A stretch of DNA of 64,000 nt from JAJRWS01 sp039831705 (GTDB lineage: Bacteria > Planctomycetota > Planctomycetia > Pirellulales > Lacipirellulaceae): contig JBDOMT010000406.1 in assembly GCA_039831705.1 (NCBI GenBank), positions 6,649 to 70,648 on the forward strand, in the 5' to 3' direction. Of this stretch, positions 1 to 8,445 are shown one piece after another. Under the pieces are notes generated by a model. It did no database searches. It was not told where the DNA came from and worked only from the letters and a program-made list of their open reading frames with translations. A program made the translations under genes and the position numbers. Numbering within the stretch: the first letter of the stretch is position 1; every line of letters begins with the position of its first letter.

Positions 1-2
1 AT

Positions 3-542
3 GCGGGTCTCCGTTTGACCTACGATCGGGTCAATGAGCAAGGACGCATTCTCAGGGCGCGCTATTTCAATTTTGGCTCCACCCTGGAAACTGGGAGCAA
101 TCGGCATGAAATGGAAGAGATCGATCTCGAAATCGGCCGCCGTTTCGCCTTACCAGGTGGTTTAAAAGGCGAGTTCACGGGTGGTATTCGTTGGGCCGAA
201 TTCAACGAACGCAATGGCATCGACTACGATAGCACATTTGGACCTTTACTCGGTGTGCAACTACGCGGTCGGGAATTCCTCCGTGGCACTTCGTTTGCCA
301 GTCTGCGTCATTCGTGGCAGTTCGGCGATGGTAACTATAGCGGGAATGGGAATAACGATGCTCCAGGAACCTTCAATATTACCGAAATTCAGTTTGGTCT
401 GGAGTGGCAACGCCCAATCCGCATCGGTACCCTGGTTGCCCGAGCGGCTTTCGAAGCCCAATACTGGAGTGGAGTACAAGAGATTGACACGGAAGATATT
501 GGCCTTTATGGCACCGCTCTCAGCGTTGGCATTGCCCGCTAA
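3..542 (+). CDS. Outer-membrane beta-barrel protein, C-terminal part (5' truncated by window edge)
   Basis: The reading frame is open from the first bases, so the start lies outside the window. The visible 179 residues alternate hydrophobic and polar residues in the way of outer-membrane beta strands (for example EFTGGIRWAEF, TSFASLRHSW, TEIQFGLEWQRP) and end in a short last strand finishing with IAR. The layout resembles the Lpg1974 ('Legionella-like') outer-membrane barrel family that planctomycetes carry in many copies, but that name is from memory. It is followed 44 bases later by a strong intrinsic terminator, so it ends its transcript. Internal methionine or TTG codons near the left edge are not the true start, because the barrel is incomplete without more strands upstream. 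Confidence 0.7.
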   Translation, partial: AGLRLTYDRVNEQGRILRARYFNFGSTLETGSNRHEMEEIDLEIGRRFALPGGLKGEFTGGIRWAEFNERNGIDYDSTFGPLLGVQLRGREFLRGTSFASLRHSWQFGDGNYSGNGNNDAPGTFNITEIQFGLEWQRPIRIGTLVARAAFEAQYWSGVQEIDTEDIGLYGTALSVGIAR

Positions 543-586
543 GCGGCTGCTTGTTCCTCGACAGATATTCCCTGTTGTTTAACTCA

Positions 587-625
587 CGGTGTGCTCGCAC
601 AATTGGTGCGGGCACACCGTTTTTT
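587..625 (+). terminator. Rho-independent terminator
   Basis: A 14-bp stem (CGGTGTGCTCGCAC against GTGCGGGCACACCG, one G-T pair) with a five-base loop is followed directly by six T residues. It sits 44 bases after the barrel gene's stop. Confidence 0.9.
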
Positions 626-642
626 CATTTACCTAATCTCTC

Positions 643-731
643 GGCAAGCCGAACTTTTCGGACGTGTTGGTTTGTCTATTTGTTGGGGATACGATTTGCG
701 ATACTCGAATTTCCGAAAAGATTTGTTTGCC
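643..731 (+). repeat. R1 palindromic repeat, copy 1
   Basis: Left end GGCAAGCCGAACTTTTCGGA and right end TCCGAAAAGATTTGTTTGCC bracket a roughly 50-bp unrelated core. The same ends recur at 10609-10701 and, inverted, at 11130-11219. The ends are imperfect inverted repeats of each other. Confidence 0.8.
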
Positions 732-1060
732 TGACGGGGCTATCGCCGGCAGAGTTGATCGGAGAACATCCTTCTCATCACCGACTGTCTGTACCGATCC
801 TATCGATCATAACACCTCACATTATCTCGTACGCCACGTCCCCCACGCATTGAGTTGACTGAGGGCAACCGGCAACGTATCTATTTCTCAGCGTCCGGTA
901 CTCAATGGGCACTGAGCCCAGGGTGAATTCTCCCCGACATCCTTGAACTGGACGACCGTCGAGCACCTGCTCGAAACCGTTGAATATGCTTAATGATTGC
1001 GTTGAAGATGAGTCTCTTTGATTCCTATCTCAACGCCTTACACCGGGGGATAAGCACGCG
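732..1060. other. Intergenic stretch, no gene seen
   Basis: Between the R1 repeat and the response-regulator gene there are only short open frames without family resemblance. A G-rich stretch (GGGGGATAAG) lies just before the ATG at 1061 and may help ribosome binding. No clear promoter was recognised. Confidence 0.5.
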
Positions 1061-2422
1061 ATGAAACACGAATCGCTGTTGCTGGTAGACGATGATCGTC
1101 ATCTATTGGAATCGATGACCGAATGGCTTCGTGACCAGGGATTTTATGTCGATGCGGTGCTTGGCTGTGCTGATGCGTTAGCACAATTAAAAAATAAAAC
1201 ATACGACTTGATGTTGGCTGATGTACGTCTACAGGATGGAGACGGCTTCGATTTACTCGAACAGGCTCGTCGCTCCTATCCAGACATTCAGGTCATACTG
1301 ATAACTGGTTATGGCGATGCCGATGCGGCCATCGAAGCGTTGCGAGCTGGGGCCAGCGATTATCTGACCAAGCCAATCATTGACGATGAATTGCTCCTGG
1401 CAATCGAACGGTCGCTTACGCAACGTCAGGTCCTGGAAGAAAATGCCGAGCTACGTCGCGAACTCGACAAGCAATTTTCCATGGATCACATCGTAGGGCA
1501 AGACCCTAAGATGCAGCGCTTGTTTGAAATGATTCAAAGTGTGGCCGACACGCGAGCCACGATCCTGGTGACCGGGGAAAGTGGAACTGGGAAATCGATG
1601 ATCGCGCGAGCCATCCATCGGCACAGTAGCCGCGCGGGCAAGCCCTTTGTCGAAGTCGCCTGTGGTGCACTTCCAGAAAATCTACTGGAAAGCGAACTGT
1701 TTGGACACGTGAAAGGATCCTTCACAGGAGCAACGGGCGACAAAACGGGCAAATTCACACAAGCTGATGGTGGCACGATTTTTCTGGATGAAATCGGCAC
1801 CGCCAGCCAGGCGATGCAGATCAAACTGTTGCGAGTATTGCAGGAATTGGAGTTCGAACAAGTTGGAGGAGACAAAACATTCCAAGTGGATGTGCGGGTC
1901 ATTCTAGCTACCAATGAAAATCTTGAGGAAGCCGTGGCCGCTGGCCGTTTCCGTCAGGATTTGTATTACCGCATCAATGTCATCAACTTGGAACTGCCCG
2001 CATTACAATATCGAAAGGCGGATATCCCACTGCTGGCACAAACTTTCTTAGAGCAAGTCCGCGAAGATACGAACCGATCCGTGACAGGATTCAGTCTCGA
2101 TGCAATGTCTGCTTTGGAAGCATATTCCTGGCCAGGTAATATTCGTGAACTGCAAAATATTGTGGAACGTGCGGTGCTACTGGGTAAGAACGAACAGATC
2201 ACCGTGGCCGATCTGCCACACGACATTCTGGGAAGGGCCAGTTATACGGTTGCCCGTACGGGCAACTTAACCCTTAAAGAAGCATTGGAAGAGCCGGAAC
2301 GACAAATTATTCAGGATGTGCTCGAAGCCAATAATTGGAATCGCAATGCCACGGCAGATTCACTGGGAGTTAACCGTACTACCCTTTACAAAAAGATGAA
2401 AAAACTCGGGCTGGAAGGTTAA
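1061..2422 (+). CDS. NtrC-family sigma-54-dependent response regulator
   Basis: Three domains are readable in the 453 residues. Residues 4-120 form a receiver domain with acidic pocket D10-D12, phospho-acceptor D54 and the conserved K (YLTKP). A central AAA+ domain has Walker A GESGTGKS and Walker B GGTIFLDEIG. The C-terminus is a Fis-type helix-turn-helix (VNRTTLYKKMKKLGL). This is the architecture of activators that use ATP hydrolysis to open sigma-54 promoters after phosphorylation by a histidine kinase. The sigma-54 contact loop reads GSFTGA rather than the usual GAFTGA, a variant that is probably tolerated. No kinase gene is in the window. The next gene starts 10 bases after the stop, so the two are probably co-transcribed. 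Confidence 0.93.
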   Translation: MKHESLLLVDDDRHLLESMTEWLRDQGFYVDAVLGCADALAQLKNKTYDLMLADVRLQDGDGFDLLEQARRSYPDIQVILITGYGDADAAIEALRAGASDYLTKPIIDDELLLAIERSLTQRQVLEENAELRRELDKQFSMDHIVGQDPKMQRLFEMIQSVADTRATILVTGESGTGKSMIARAIHRHSSRAGKPFVEVACGALPENLLESELFGHVKGSFTGATGDKTGKFTQADGGTIFLDEIGTASQAMQIKLLRVLQELEFEQVGGDKTFQVDVRVILATNENLEEAVAAGRFRQDLYYRINVINLELPALQYRKADIPLLAQTFLEQVREDTNRSVTGFSLDAMSALEAYSWPGNIRELQNIVERAVLLGKNEQITVADLPHDILGRASYTVARTGNLTLKEALEEPERQIIQDVLEANNWNRNATADSLGVNRTTLYKKMKKLGLEG

Positions 2423-2432
2423 AAGACTCGCC

Positions 2433-3581
2433 ATGAAAAAAACGAATTCCGATCGACGGCTCACCTTAGTGGCTTGCACGCTGATTGCCGCTGCCATCTT
2501 GGGTGCTGCAGTGACAGCCCAGCATGGTCATCGACAACCCTTGAGCGCCTTAGCCGAATTGGAATCCGACCTGCGGATACAATTACAGATGGCCTTTCGC
2601 CATGATACGACTCAACATCAAATACGCCAGGAACAACTGGACCAGGTACTCAATGCCTGGTTGCAATCTCCCCGGTCCCCAGCCGACCGCCAGTTACTCA
2701 CCCAATGGCTACGTCAATCGATTCGCGATTCCATGCCAGGCTCCACCCATCCACTCCCTTCACTCCCCTCCTTCAGTCGCACAATGCCGCCTCAACTGCC
2801 AGCAAAATTGCCGGCCAAGACCAACACGCTGAATTCACTCAACCCGGAAGATATCGATCACGAAACGAAGAAACCGTCTGAGGCGGTTGAACGTGAAGAA
2901 AGTGATGCTGCCATGCGAACACCTTCGCAGAATTCTGCGGCCATCGCTGTCTCTGACTCCCAAATTGCTTCCGTGCCCACAAAAACAGCGCTGCCCGAGT
3001 CCTCATCGATTTCCGCCTACAAAACTACCCAACCTGAACCCCATCATGGTTCCCGCACCGCGGCCCCTCTCGGAACCAGCCATCAGAAACAAACCACCCT
3101 ATTCACAGGCCACTCCAACAGCAGCTCCCAAACCTTGGCACAAAAGACGAACTTGTCGAAGACCCTGCCTGCCTCGGAAGTCACCATCAACCTGATTGAA
3201 TTGGCTGCCCGGACAGCCGGCTATCACGACGGACTCAACGAAATTGAAGCCGACTTGTTTCAGCTAAATGAACTGGGAGATGTTCTTCAAAAACTAACTA
3301 TCGCCAAATGGTCCCTGCGAAAATTGCAACAACTGATCGATGACTACCAATTCATTAAACTGTACGACAGCTTGCTCAGCAAAAAGCAACGTCAACTCAT
3401 CCTCGCACCTCACTCGCCGGCAATTTTGTGTGAACGGTTTTCAAACTGTCTTGACCAATGGTCGATCCCTCGCGGAGATGATTATCTGAAATCATTCGAT
3501 AGTGAACCCACGCCCCAGCAAGCCACTCTACAAGCTTTGCGCAAGGAATTGGCGGCATTATCTGCTCAACTGGGAAACTGA
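2433..3581 (+). CDS. Hypothetical membrane-anchored protein downstream of the NtrC-type regulator
   Basis: This 382-residue protein is not recognised. A basic N-terminus (MKKTNSDRR) is followed by one hydrophobic segment at about residues 11-29, giving a type II anchor or uncleaved signal. Residues about 90-250 are rich in Pro, Ser, Thr, Gln and Lys and look disordered. The C-terminal part from about residue 255 (VTINLIELAARTAGYHDGLNEIEADL onward, given here only by its start) is helical and charged and may form coiled coils. It starts 10 bases after the regulator gene, which argues for an operon. It could be an accessory of the same signalling pathway, but that is inference from position only. 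Confidence 0.7.
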   Translation: MKKTNSDRRLTLVACTLIAAAILGAAVTAQHGHRQPLSALAELESDLRIQLQMAFRHDTTQHQIRQEQLDQVLNAWLQSPRSPADRQLLTQWLRQSIRDSMPGSTHPLPSLPSFSRTMPPQLPAKLPAKTNTLNSLNPEDIDHETKKPSEAVEREESDAAMRTPSQNSAAIAVSDSQIASVPTKTALPESSSISAYKTTQPEPHHGSRTAAPLGTSHQKQTTLFTGHSNSSSQTLAQKTNLSKTLPASEVTINLIELAARTAGYHDGLNEIEADLFQLNELGDVLQKLTIAKWSLRKLQQLIDDYQFIKLYDSLLSKKQRQLILAPHSPAILCERFSNCLDQWSIPRGDDYLKSFDSEPTPQQATLQALRKELAALSAQLGN

Positions 3582-3614
3582 AGACTAGCGAATGAGTAGG
3601 GGCGATTGCCGTAG

Positions 3615-3642
3615 ACCCACTCGCTGGCGCTTGGTGCTGGTA
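3615..3642. repeat. R4 palindrome-type repeat, single arm
   Basis: The run ACCCACTCGCTGGCGCTTGG continuing to GTGCTGGTA matches the right arm of the R4 element at 37113-37179 with a few changes. The left arm is degenerate. Confidence 0.5.
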
Positions 3643-3811
3643 TTCCAGTTCTATTTTCATGGGATTCGTTTCCTTGATAATCCTTACCGGGGCAGCTTAT
3701 ATTGTAAGCATCATGGTTGCTTGAATTCTCCGCTTGAATTCTCCATCCTGAAGTTTTTACACCGGATGGAAAAAAGCTCGCCTCCTACGCTACACACCAA
3801 GGAGTACCCTT

Positions 3812-4876
3812 ATGCAACGTCTCATAATTTTAGGCCGAATGAACCTGCGTAGGCAGATCGCACTGATTGCCTGCTGCCTCTGTTTATCCATTGCTACTGG
3901 AGCTTCTTGGGCAAAGGAATTCGTTGTCTACCAGCACGACAAAGGTGCGGGAAACGGCAAGCATGTTGTCTTGCTCACCGGAGATGAAGAATACCGAAGT
4001 GAAGAAGGCCTGGTACAACTGGCCAAAATTCTCGCATTTCGACATGGATTTCGAGCGACGGTGCTGTTTGCACTTGATCCCAAGGATGGCTCGATCAATC
4101 CCAACGTCAACAACTCTCTGCCTGGTGTGGAAGTACTCGATTCGGCTGACATGATGGTTCTGGGGCTGCGTTTTCGTCACTATCCTGACGATACGATGCG
4201 ATCTTTTGTGGCTGCCTACTTGTCAGGCAAACCCATGGTTGCCGTGCGAACGAGCACGCACGCTTTCAATTATCCTGCAGAATCACAATCCAAATATGCC
4301 CGTTATTCCTTTCGGAGCAAAGAATGGCCGGACGGCTTCGGTCGCCAGGTGCTTGGCGAAACTTGGGCCGGTCACCTCGGCACCAATCATCAAGAAGCCA
4401 CACGAGGCATTCCCTTTGCTGGAGCCAAAGATCACCTGCTCCTTCGAGGCGTCGGAGAAGTCTTCGCGACCAGCGGTGCTTATAAGGCCAACCCCTTGCC
4501 CGATTCCACCATTCTCATGCATGGGCAAGTTCTCGCCGGCATGACTCCCAACTCGCCGCCGAATACCGAAGGCAAGAACGAGCCGCTACAACCTATTGCC
4601 TGGTCACGTAACCACAAGAATGAAACGGGGAACACCAATCGGATACTCTGCACCACGATGGGGGCTGCCACCGATCTGCTCGACGAAAATTTCCGCCGCC
4701 TGTTGGTCAACGGCGTCTATTGGGGATTGGAGATGGACGTTCCCCAACAAGCAGATGTTCGGCTCATTGGCAGTTATCAACCCAGCGACTACAGTTTTAA
4801 CGGCTTCCGTAAAAACGTCAGGCCATCCGAGCTTGCGATGAGCTCGGAAGAAGCCCTTGCCGATGAGTCGAATTGA
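3812..4876 (+). CDS. ThuA-like domain secreted protein
   Basis: The 354-residue product has an N-terminal signal peptide (hydrophobic segment about residues 15-32, likely cut after SWA-KEF). It then has a ThuA/trehalose-utilisation-like fold: VVLLTGDEEYRSEE, a strand-helix pattern with MVLGLRFRHYPDD, and MVAVRTSTHAFNYP followed by a long region with HLGTNHQEATRG. ThuA-like proteins resemble glutamine amidotransferases. In planctomycetes they are common secreted proteins of uncertain reaction, often near sugar or DUF1080 genes. The start at 3812 is chosen because AAGGAG lies seven bases upstream; an ATG at 3839 would also leave a complete signal peptide. The next gene is convergent and ends 10 bases away. 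Confidence 0.8.
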   Translation: MQRLIILGRMNLRRQIALIACCLCLSIATGASWAKEFVVYQHDKGAGNGKHVVLLTGDEEYRSEEGLVQLAKILAFRHGFRATVLFALDPKDGSINPNVNNSLPGVEVLDSADMMVLGLRFRHYPDDTMRSFVAAYLSGKPMVAVRTSTHAFNYPAESQSKYARYSFRSKEWPDGFGRQVLGETWAGHLGTNHQEATRGIPFAGAKDHLLLRGVGEVFATSGAYKANPLPDSTILMHGQVLAGMTPNSPPNTEGKNEPLQPIAWSRNHKNETGNTNRILCTTMGAATDLLDENFRRLLVNGVYWGLEMDVPQQADVRLIGSYQPSDYSFNGFRKNVRPSELAMSSEEALADESN

Positions 4877-4886
4877 GGCGCTACTC

Positions 4887-6302
4887 TCACTGCAAGGGCA
4901 CAAGTCGGGTTACTTGAACATTGTCGAATTCAACCCATGTCTCGAACGTCCACAAAGCAATGCGGCCATTTTTGATCCCAGGATGATCAGCCGGGATCTC
5001 CGCTGAAAGGACCTTTTTCCCATCGATCCACCCCTCAACTTGATTGCCGAAATATTTGGCCGTCAGATGGATTTGCTTGTGCTGTGGGATCGACCAGGCG
5101 TGGTAGTCGAGGATTTTCGTTTTCCGTAGCATCCGGCTGTGATCACGCCATACGACCGGTTCTTCGGGATACTTGCAGCGTATCTGGAACGCGGCGTTGC
5201 CGAATGTTTCCTCGGAAACATCGTAGTTCGCAAAGTTTCCAAATTCGACACCCACGAAAGAGTGCTCTCCTCGCGTCTCGGGCATGTTTGGTACGCGTAA
5301 CCGTCCATAGGGGCCAAACTTCATATAGTTGGCGCGGGCGTGCGGTAACTCCTTGTCGACGAGGTTGATCATGTCGACATCAATCTGATAATCGGTCCAT
5401 TGTGGATCGCCTGTCACCGCAGTGAGATGGGCCCAGATGTTCGAGCTGCGCAAACGCAACCGTCCATCGACTACACCGATCTCTATCTCGGTGTCATTTC
5501 TGTGGGCGTGGTACAGACCGGGTTGAGAATTCATCGCCACTTTGACCGTTTCCAACTCGCCGGTGCCATGCAGTTCATTGTCCACCATGCTGTTGGGTCC
5601 GATCCATATCACGTCGAACTGCTGGTTGAAGGGTTCTTTCTTGAATCCTCGCTCACCAACTAGAAAAGTCCATCCGGCAAGGGAGCCGTCGTCAAAATTG
5701 TCGGTGAACAGCACTTCGGCCGTTTCATACTTCCGTTGCGGTGATTGTGGACGGTTCACCTCGTCGAGAATAAGCTTTTCGAAGCGATCAATACTCGCGT
5801 ACTCACGCATGTCGGTGGGAAAACCAAAAGCCGAACTGACGGTCCCATCCTTTTCGATGACGTAGTAAAACGGGACCATATAATGAAGCTTCTGACCATT
5901 GCGCGGTTTGGCGCCACTGTACGGATGCACAAATTCGATTGGGAGGATCACCTCGTCTCCCACCCTAGCGAGTTTTACTCCTGCTTTGCGCTCCAGTGCC
6001 TGGTAGATTTCCATGCGAACGCAAGGTTGAGGTTCCGGCAGTTCCCCTTTGTAAGTACGAATGACCTCAACCAGTGCATCCTGGTCGGCCAACACACCTT
6101 CCTTTCGACGGAGTAACTCGACGATCTTCGCCCGCACAACCACGTCGGCGCGAGAAATGTCTTCACGAAATTCAACTATCGTGGGATGTGCGTCCATGAC
6201 CGTTGGAATTTTCGAAAGCTGCTGTGACCGGGCCGGGGCCGCCAGCGCCAGAAACATGCTAAACACAGCGGTCAAGACAGTGGCTCTTGCAACTGATTTC
6301 AT
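4887..6302 (-). CDS. Secreted protein with C-terminal jelly-roll (LamG/DUF1080-like) domain
   Basis: The 471 residues start with a signal peptide (about 1-26, ending PARSQ). The N-terminal part (about 30-190) is not recognised. From about residue 195 the sequence reads like a concanavalin-type jelly roll: LFTDNFDDGSLAGW, then WTDYQIDVDMI, then GWIDGKKVLSAEIP, ending with WVEFDNVQVTRL. This is the pattern of DUF1080/LamG proteins that bind or cleave glycans. Its ATG overlaps the stop of the propeller-cytochrome gene by four bases (ATGA), so the two are translationally coupled. It probably acts outside the inner membrane with that cytochrome. The substrate is unknown. Confidence 0.75.
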   Translation of the reverse strand: MKSVARATVLTAVFSMFLALAAPARSQQLSKIPTVMDAHPTIVEFREDISRADVVVRAKIVELLRRKEGVLADQDALVEVIRTYKGELPEPQPCVRMEIYQALERKAGVKLARVGDEVILPIEFVHPYSGAKPRNGQKLHYMVPFYYVIEKDGTVSSAFGFPTDMREYASIDRFEKLILDEVNRPQSPQRKYETAEVLFTDNFDDGSLAGWTFLVGERGFKKEPFNQQFDVIWIGPNSMVDNELHGTGELETVKVAMNSQPGLYHAHRNDTEIEIGVVDGRLRLRSSNIWAHLTAVTGDPQWTDYQIDVDMINLVDKELPHARANYMKFGPYGRLRVPNMPETRGEHSFVGVEFGNFANYDVSEETFGNAAFQIRCKYPEEPVVWRDHSRMLRKTKILDYHAWSIPQHKQIHLTAKYFGNQVEGWIDGKKVLSAEIPADHPGIKNGRIALWTFETWVEFDNVQVTRLVPLQ

Positions 6303-8254
6303 TTATTCTCCTCCACGACCGGGGCCAGCAGGAAGTGAACGAGGTCGGATATTTCCTGCTCGCTGAGGTCGCTGGTTCGCCCATGTCGATCGTCCTTATT
6401 GTACTTCATTATGACTTCGCGCAAAGTTCTGGCTCGACCATCGTGGAGGTATGGCTCCGTTGCCCAGCAGTTATGCAGGCTCGGCACATCGGCAAACAGG
6501 CCAGTACCCACGTCGGCAAGCTTAGTTTGCTTGTCCCGGCCCGACCGTGTAAGATACCGACCCGAATGGCAACGGCTGCACCCAACACGCGAACTAGAGA
6601 AGATTGCTCTGCCACGCTTGGCAGATGCCCGGATCGCTGGCTGCGGTTGGTCGCCGATCATGTGTGGGTTTGGCCTTGGCCGTAGCGACAGCACAAACGC
6701 TGCTACCGCATCCATCTCCTGCGACCTACCTTCCGGATACTCTGGGAACACGTCGTTCGCACTACCGATAAATCCACTGCCGCCTAAAAACGAGCGGATG
6801 AATTTGTCTTCCTCGTGAATCGTCTGAAATGTCCCCTGAATCAAGTAGGGTGGTCCACTCCAAGAAGTCAGTGCCAGACTCTTGGTATTCATTAGCCTCG
6901 GGGAACTTGATTTCTGGTCTTCGGTGAACTCCCAGAGAAGATTGTCGGGGAGAATGCCACCGTCGAGGTGGCAAATGCCGCAAGAGAGCCATCGGTTAGG
7001 AGTCATACGCGTATCGCGAGTGTTGTGGAACACTCGAGCCCCTTGAATGCGTTGTGCATCCCAGGGTTCCGCAGTCACAAATACCTTACGCACGATCTTT
7101 GGGGCACGGATGTCTGTAAGAGAAACTTGCGCGACCGATCGATCCCAGCGGCAGTTCACAAACGCTGTCTTCCCGTCATGTGTAATCGCTACGCCCGTTG
7201 GTCCGTCGGGCAACTCCAGTAGCGAGCGTTCGGCCACAATACCACGTTCGTTGTAACGGATCACCTTCATGTCATGTGAGGCAAAGTAGATGTCCACGAA
7301 GTGCTCACCGTCACCGAGAAAAGCGACTGCTGCCGGCGCTGCAACGGCTTGACCTGAAAAACTTGAGACGATTCGAGCGTGATCGAGTTCCCGGCCACCA
7401 TTGAGGTCGCAGATCCGCACGACTGCTTGTACCGTGGTCTTGTGGCTCAATGGCATGCCGCTCTGGGTGACGCCCCGATGAACGTTGGCATGCATGCCGG
7501 CCACCAAGGCGCGATTGCCATTCGGATGGATCGCGACGGACGAGAGCGCATTGAACACGCCGCCACGCCCTCCGACCACGTCCCGATCTTCGGCCAACGC
7601 AATCTCGCGTTGGACCTTCAACGCTTCGGTATCGATCTCGGTAACGACGCCCTTGTCTTCGATCTGAAAGTAGTGTGTGACGTAAACTGTCTTTCCGTCC
7701 ACGCTGCGTGCCAGGGCAAACGGTCGTGGCTTGACTGGAATCTGACTGGTGACCACACGCGACGCCAGGTCGACGACCGCCACCACGCCGGATACGTACT
7801 TACCATCAATGTACTTACCAGCGTATTGGGAAATGTAAGCCTGCCGACCGTCAACAGAGAGCACCAAGCCCACCGGCTGCCCCTCAATCGGGATCCGGGC
7901 TATGCATCGACCTGTTTGTATGTGAACGATAGCCAACTCTTGGCTTCGCTGCGTTGTCACATAGAGCAGATCGCCTGCCGGACTCACAGCCAACGTGCGC
8001 GGTTCATTCCCAACAGCAATTTCATGCACGTCATTGCCGGTAGACCAATCCCATAGACTTACCGAACCGCTGTCCTGGTTGGCAACACAGATTGTCTTCT
8101 GATCAGGAGTCAGGACGATGGAAGAACTTTGACTGGGCCCTTCGCGTGCGCCGACCGCTGTTGCCATGAACAACGAAACAATCGCTACTGTGATATCGAG
8201 GAAATGCACCTTGTGTCTGTTCTCCTGCCACACATCACGAAGGAAACCGTGCAA
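6299..8254 (-). CDS. YVTN-type beta-propeller c-type cytochrome
   Basis: The 651-residue protein begins with a basic stretch and a hydrophobic signal (about 19-36). A seven-bladed propeller follows, with repeated motifs such as SIVLTPDQKTICVANQDSGS, LYVTTQRSQELAIVH and KTVYVTHYF. After it come two CXXCH haem-binding motifs, CGICH near residue 425 and CSRCH near residue 559. The C-terminus (PYLHDGRARTLREV) resembles di-haem peroxidase/MauG-like proteins. It is probably a secreted or periplasmic redox protein. It heads a two-gene operon with the jelly-roll gene (4-base overlap). Start choice is uncertain; the first ATG is kept because it leaves a plausible signal sequence. Confidence 0.85.
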   Translation of the reverse strand: MHGFLRDVWQENRHKVHFLDITVAIVSLFMATAVGAREGPSQSSSIVLTPDQKTICVANQDSGSVSLWDWSTGNDVHEIAVGNEPRTLAVSPAGDLLYVTTQRSQELAIVHIQTGRCIARIPIEGQPVGLVLSVDGRQAYISQYAGKYIDGKYVSGVVAVVDLASRVVTSQIPVKPRPFALARSVDGKTVYVTHYFQIEDKGVVTEIDTEALKVQREIALAEDRDVVGGRGGVFNALSSVAIHPNGNRALVAGMHANVHRGVTQSGMPLSHKTTVQAVVRICDLNGGRELDHARIVSSFSGQAVAAPAAVAFLGDGEHFVDIYFASHDMKVIRYNERGIVAERSLLELPDGPTGVAITHDGKTAFVNCRWDRSVAQVSLTDIRAPKIVRKVFVTAEPWDAQRIQGARVFHNTRDTRMTPNRWLSCGICHLDGGILPDNLLWEFTEDQKSSSPRLMNTKSLALTSWSGPPYLIQGTFQTIHEEDKFIRSFLGGSGFIGSANDVFPEYPEGRSQEMDAVAAFVLSLRPRPNPHMIGDQPQPAIRASAKRGRAIFSSSRVGCSRCHSGRYLTRSGRDKQTKLADVGTGLFADVPSLHNCWATEPYLHDGRARTLREVIMKYNKDDRHGRTSDLSEQEISDLVHFLLAPVVEENK

Positions 8255-8445
8255 AATGTTTCACATCGGCCTGTTTCTTGTCTGTGGGTTAAGGAACCCA
8301 TTGCTGCTATCCTATCAGGTTATCACCTTTGACCGTAGTAAAACATGCCCCACGAGAGCCTTCGCATCAAAGATGGTAGAATGAATGAAAACTATTGGAG
8401 GAACACTGTGAATATATTTCAACTGGTTCATTGAGGATGCAGACG

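Noticed and set aside
7379..8056. A 225-codon open frame on the plus strand
   Set aside because: It lies antisense to the propeller-cytochrome gene, whose repeats and haem motifs are clear; the antisense translation has no family features.
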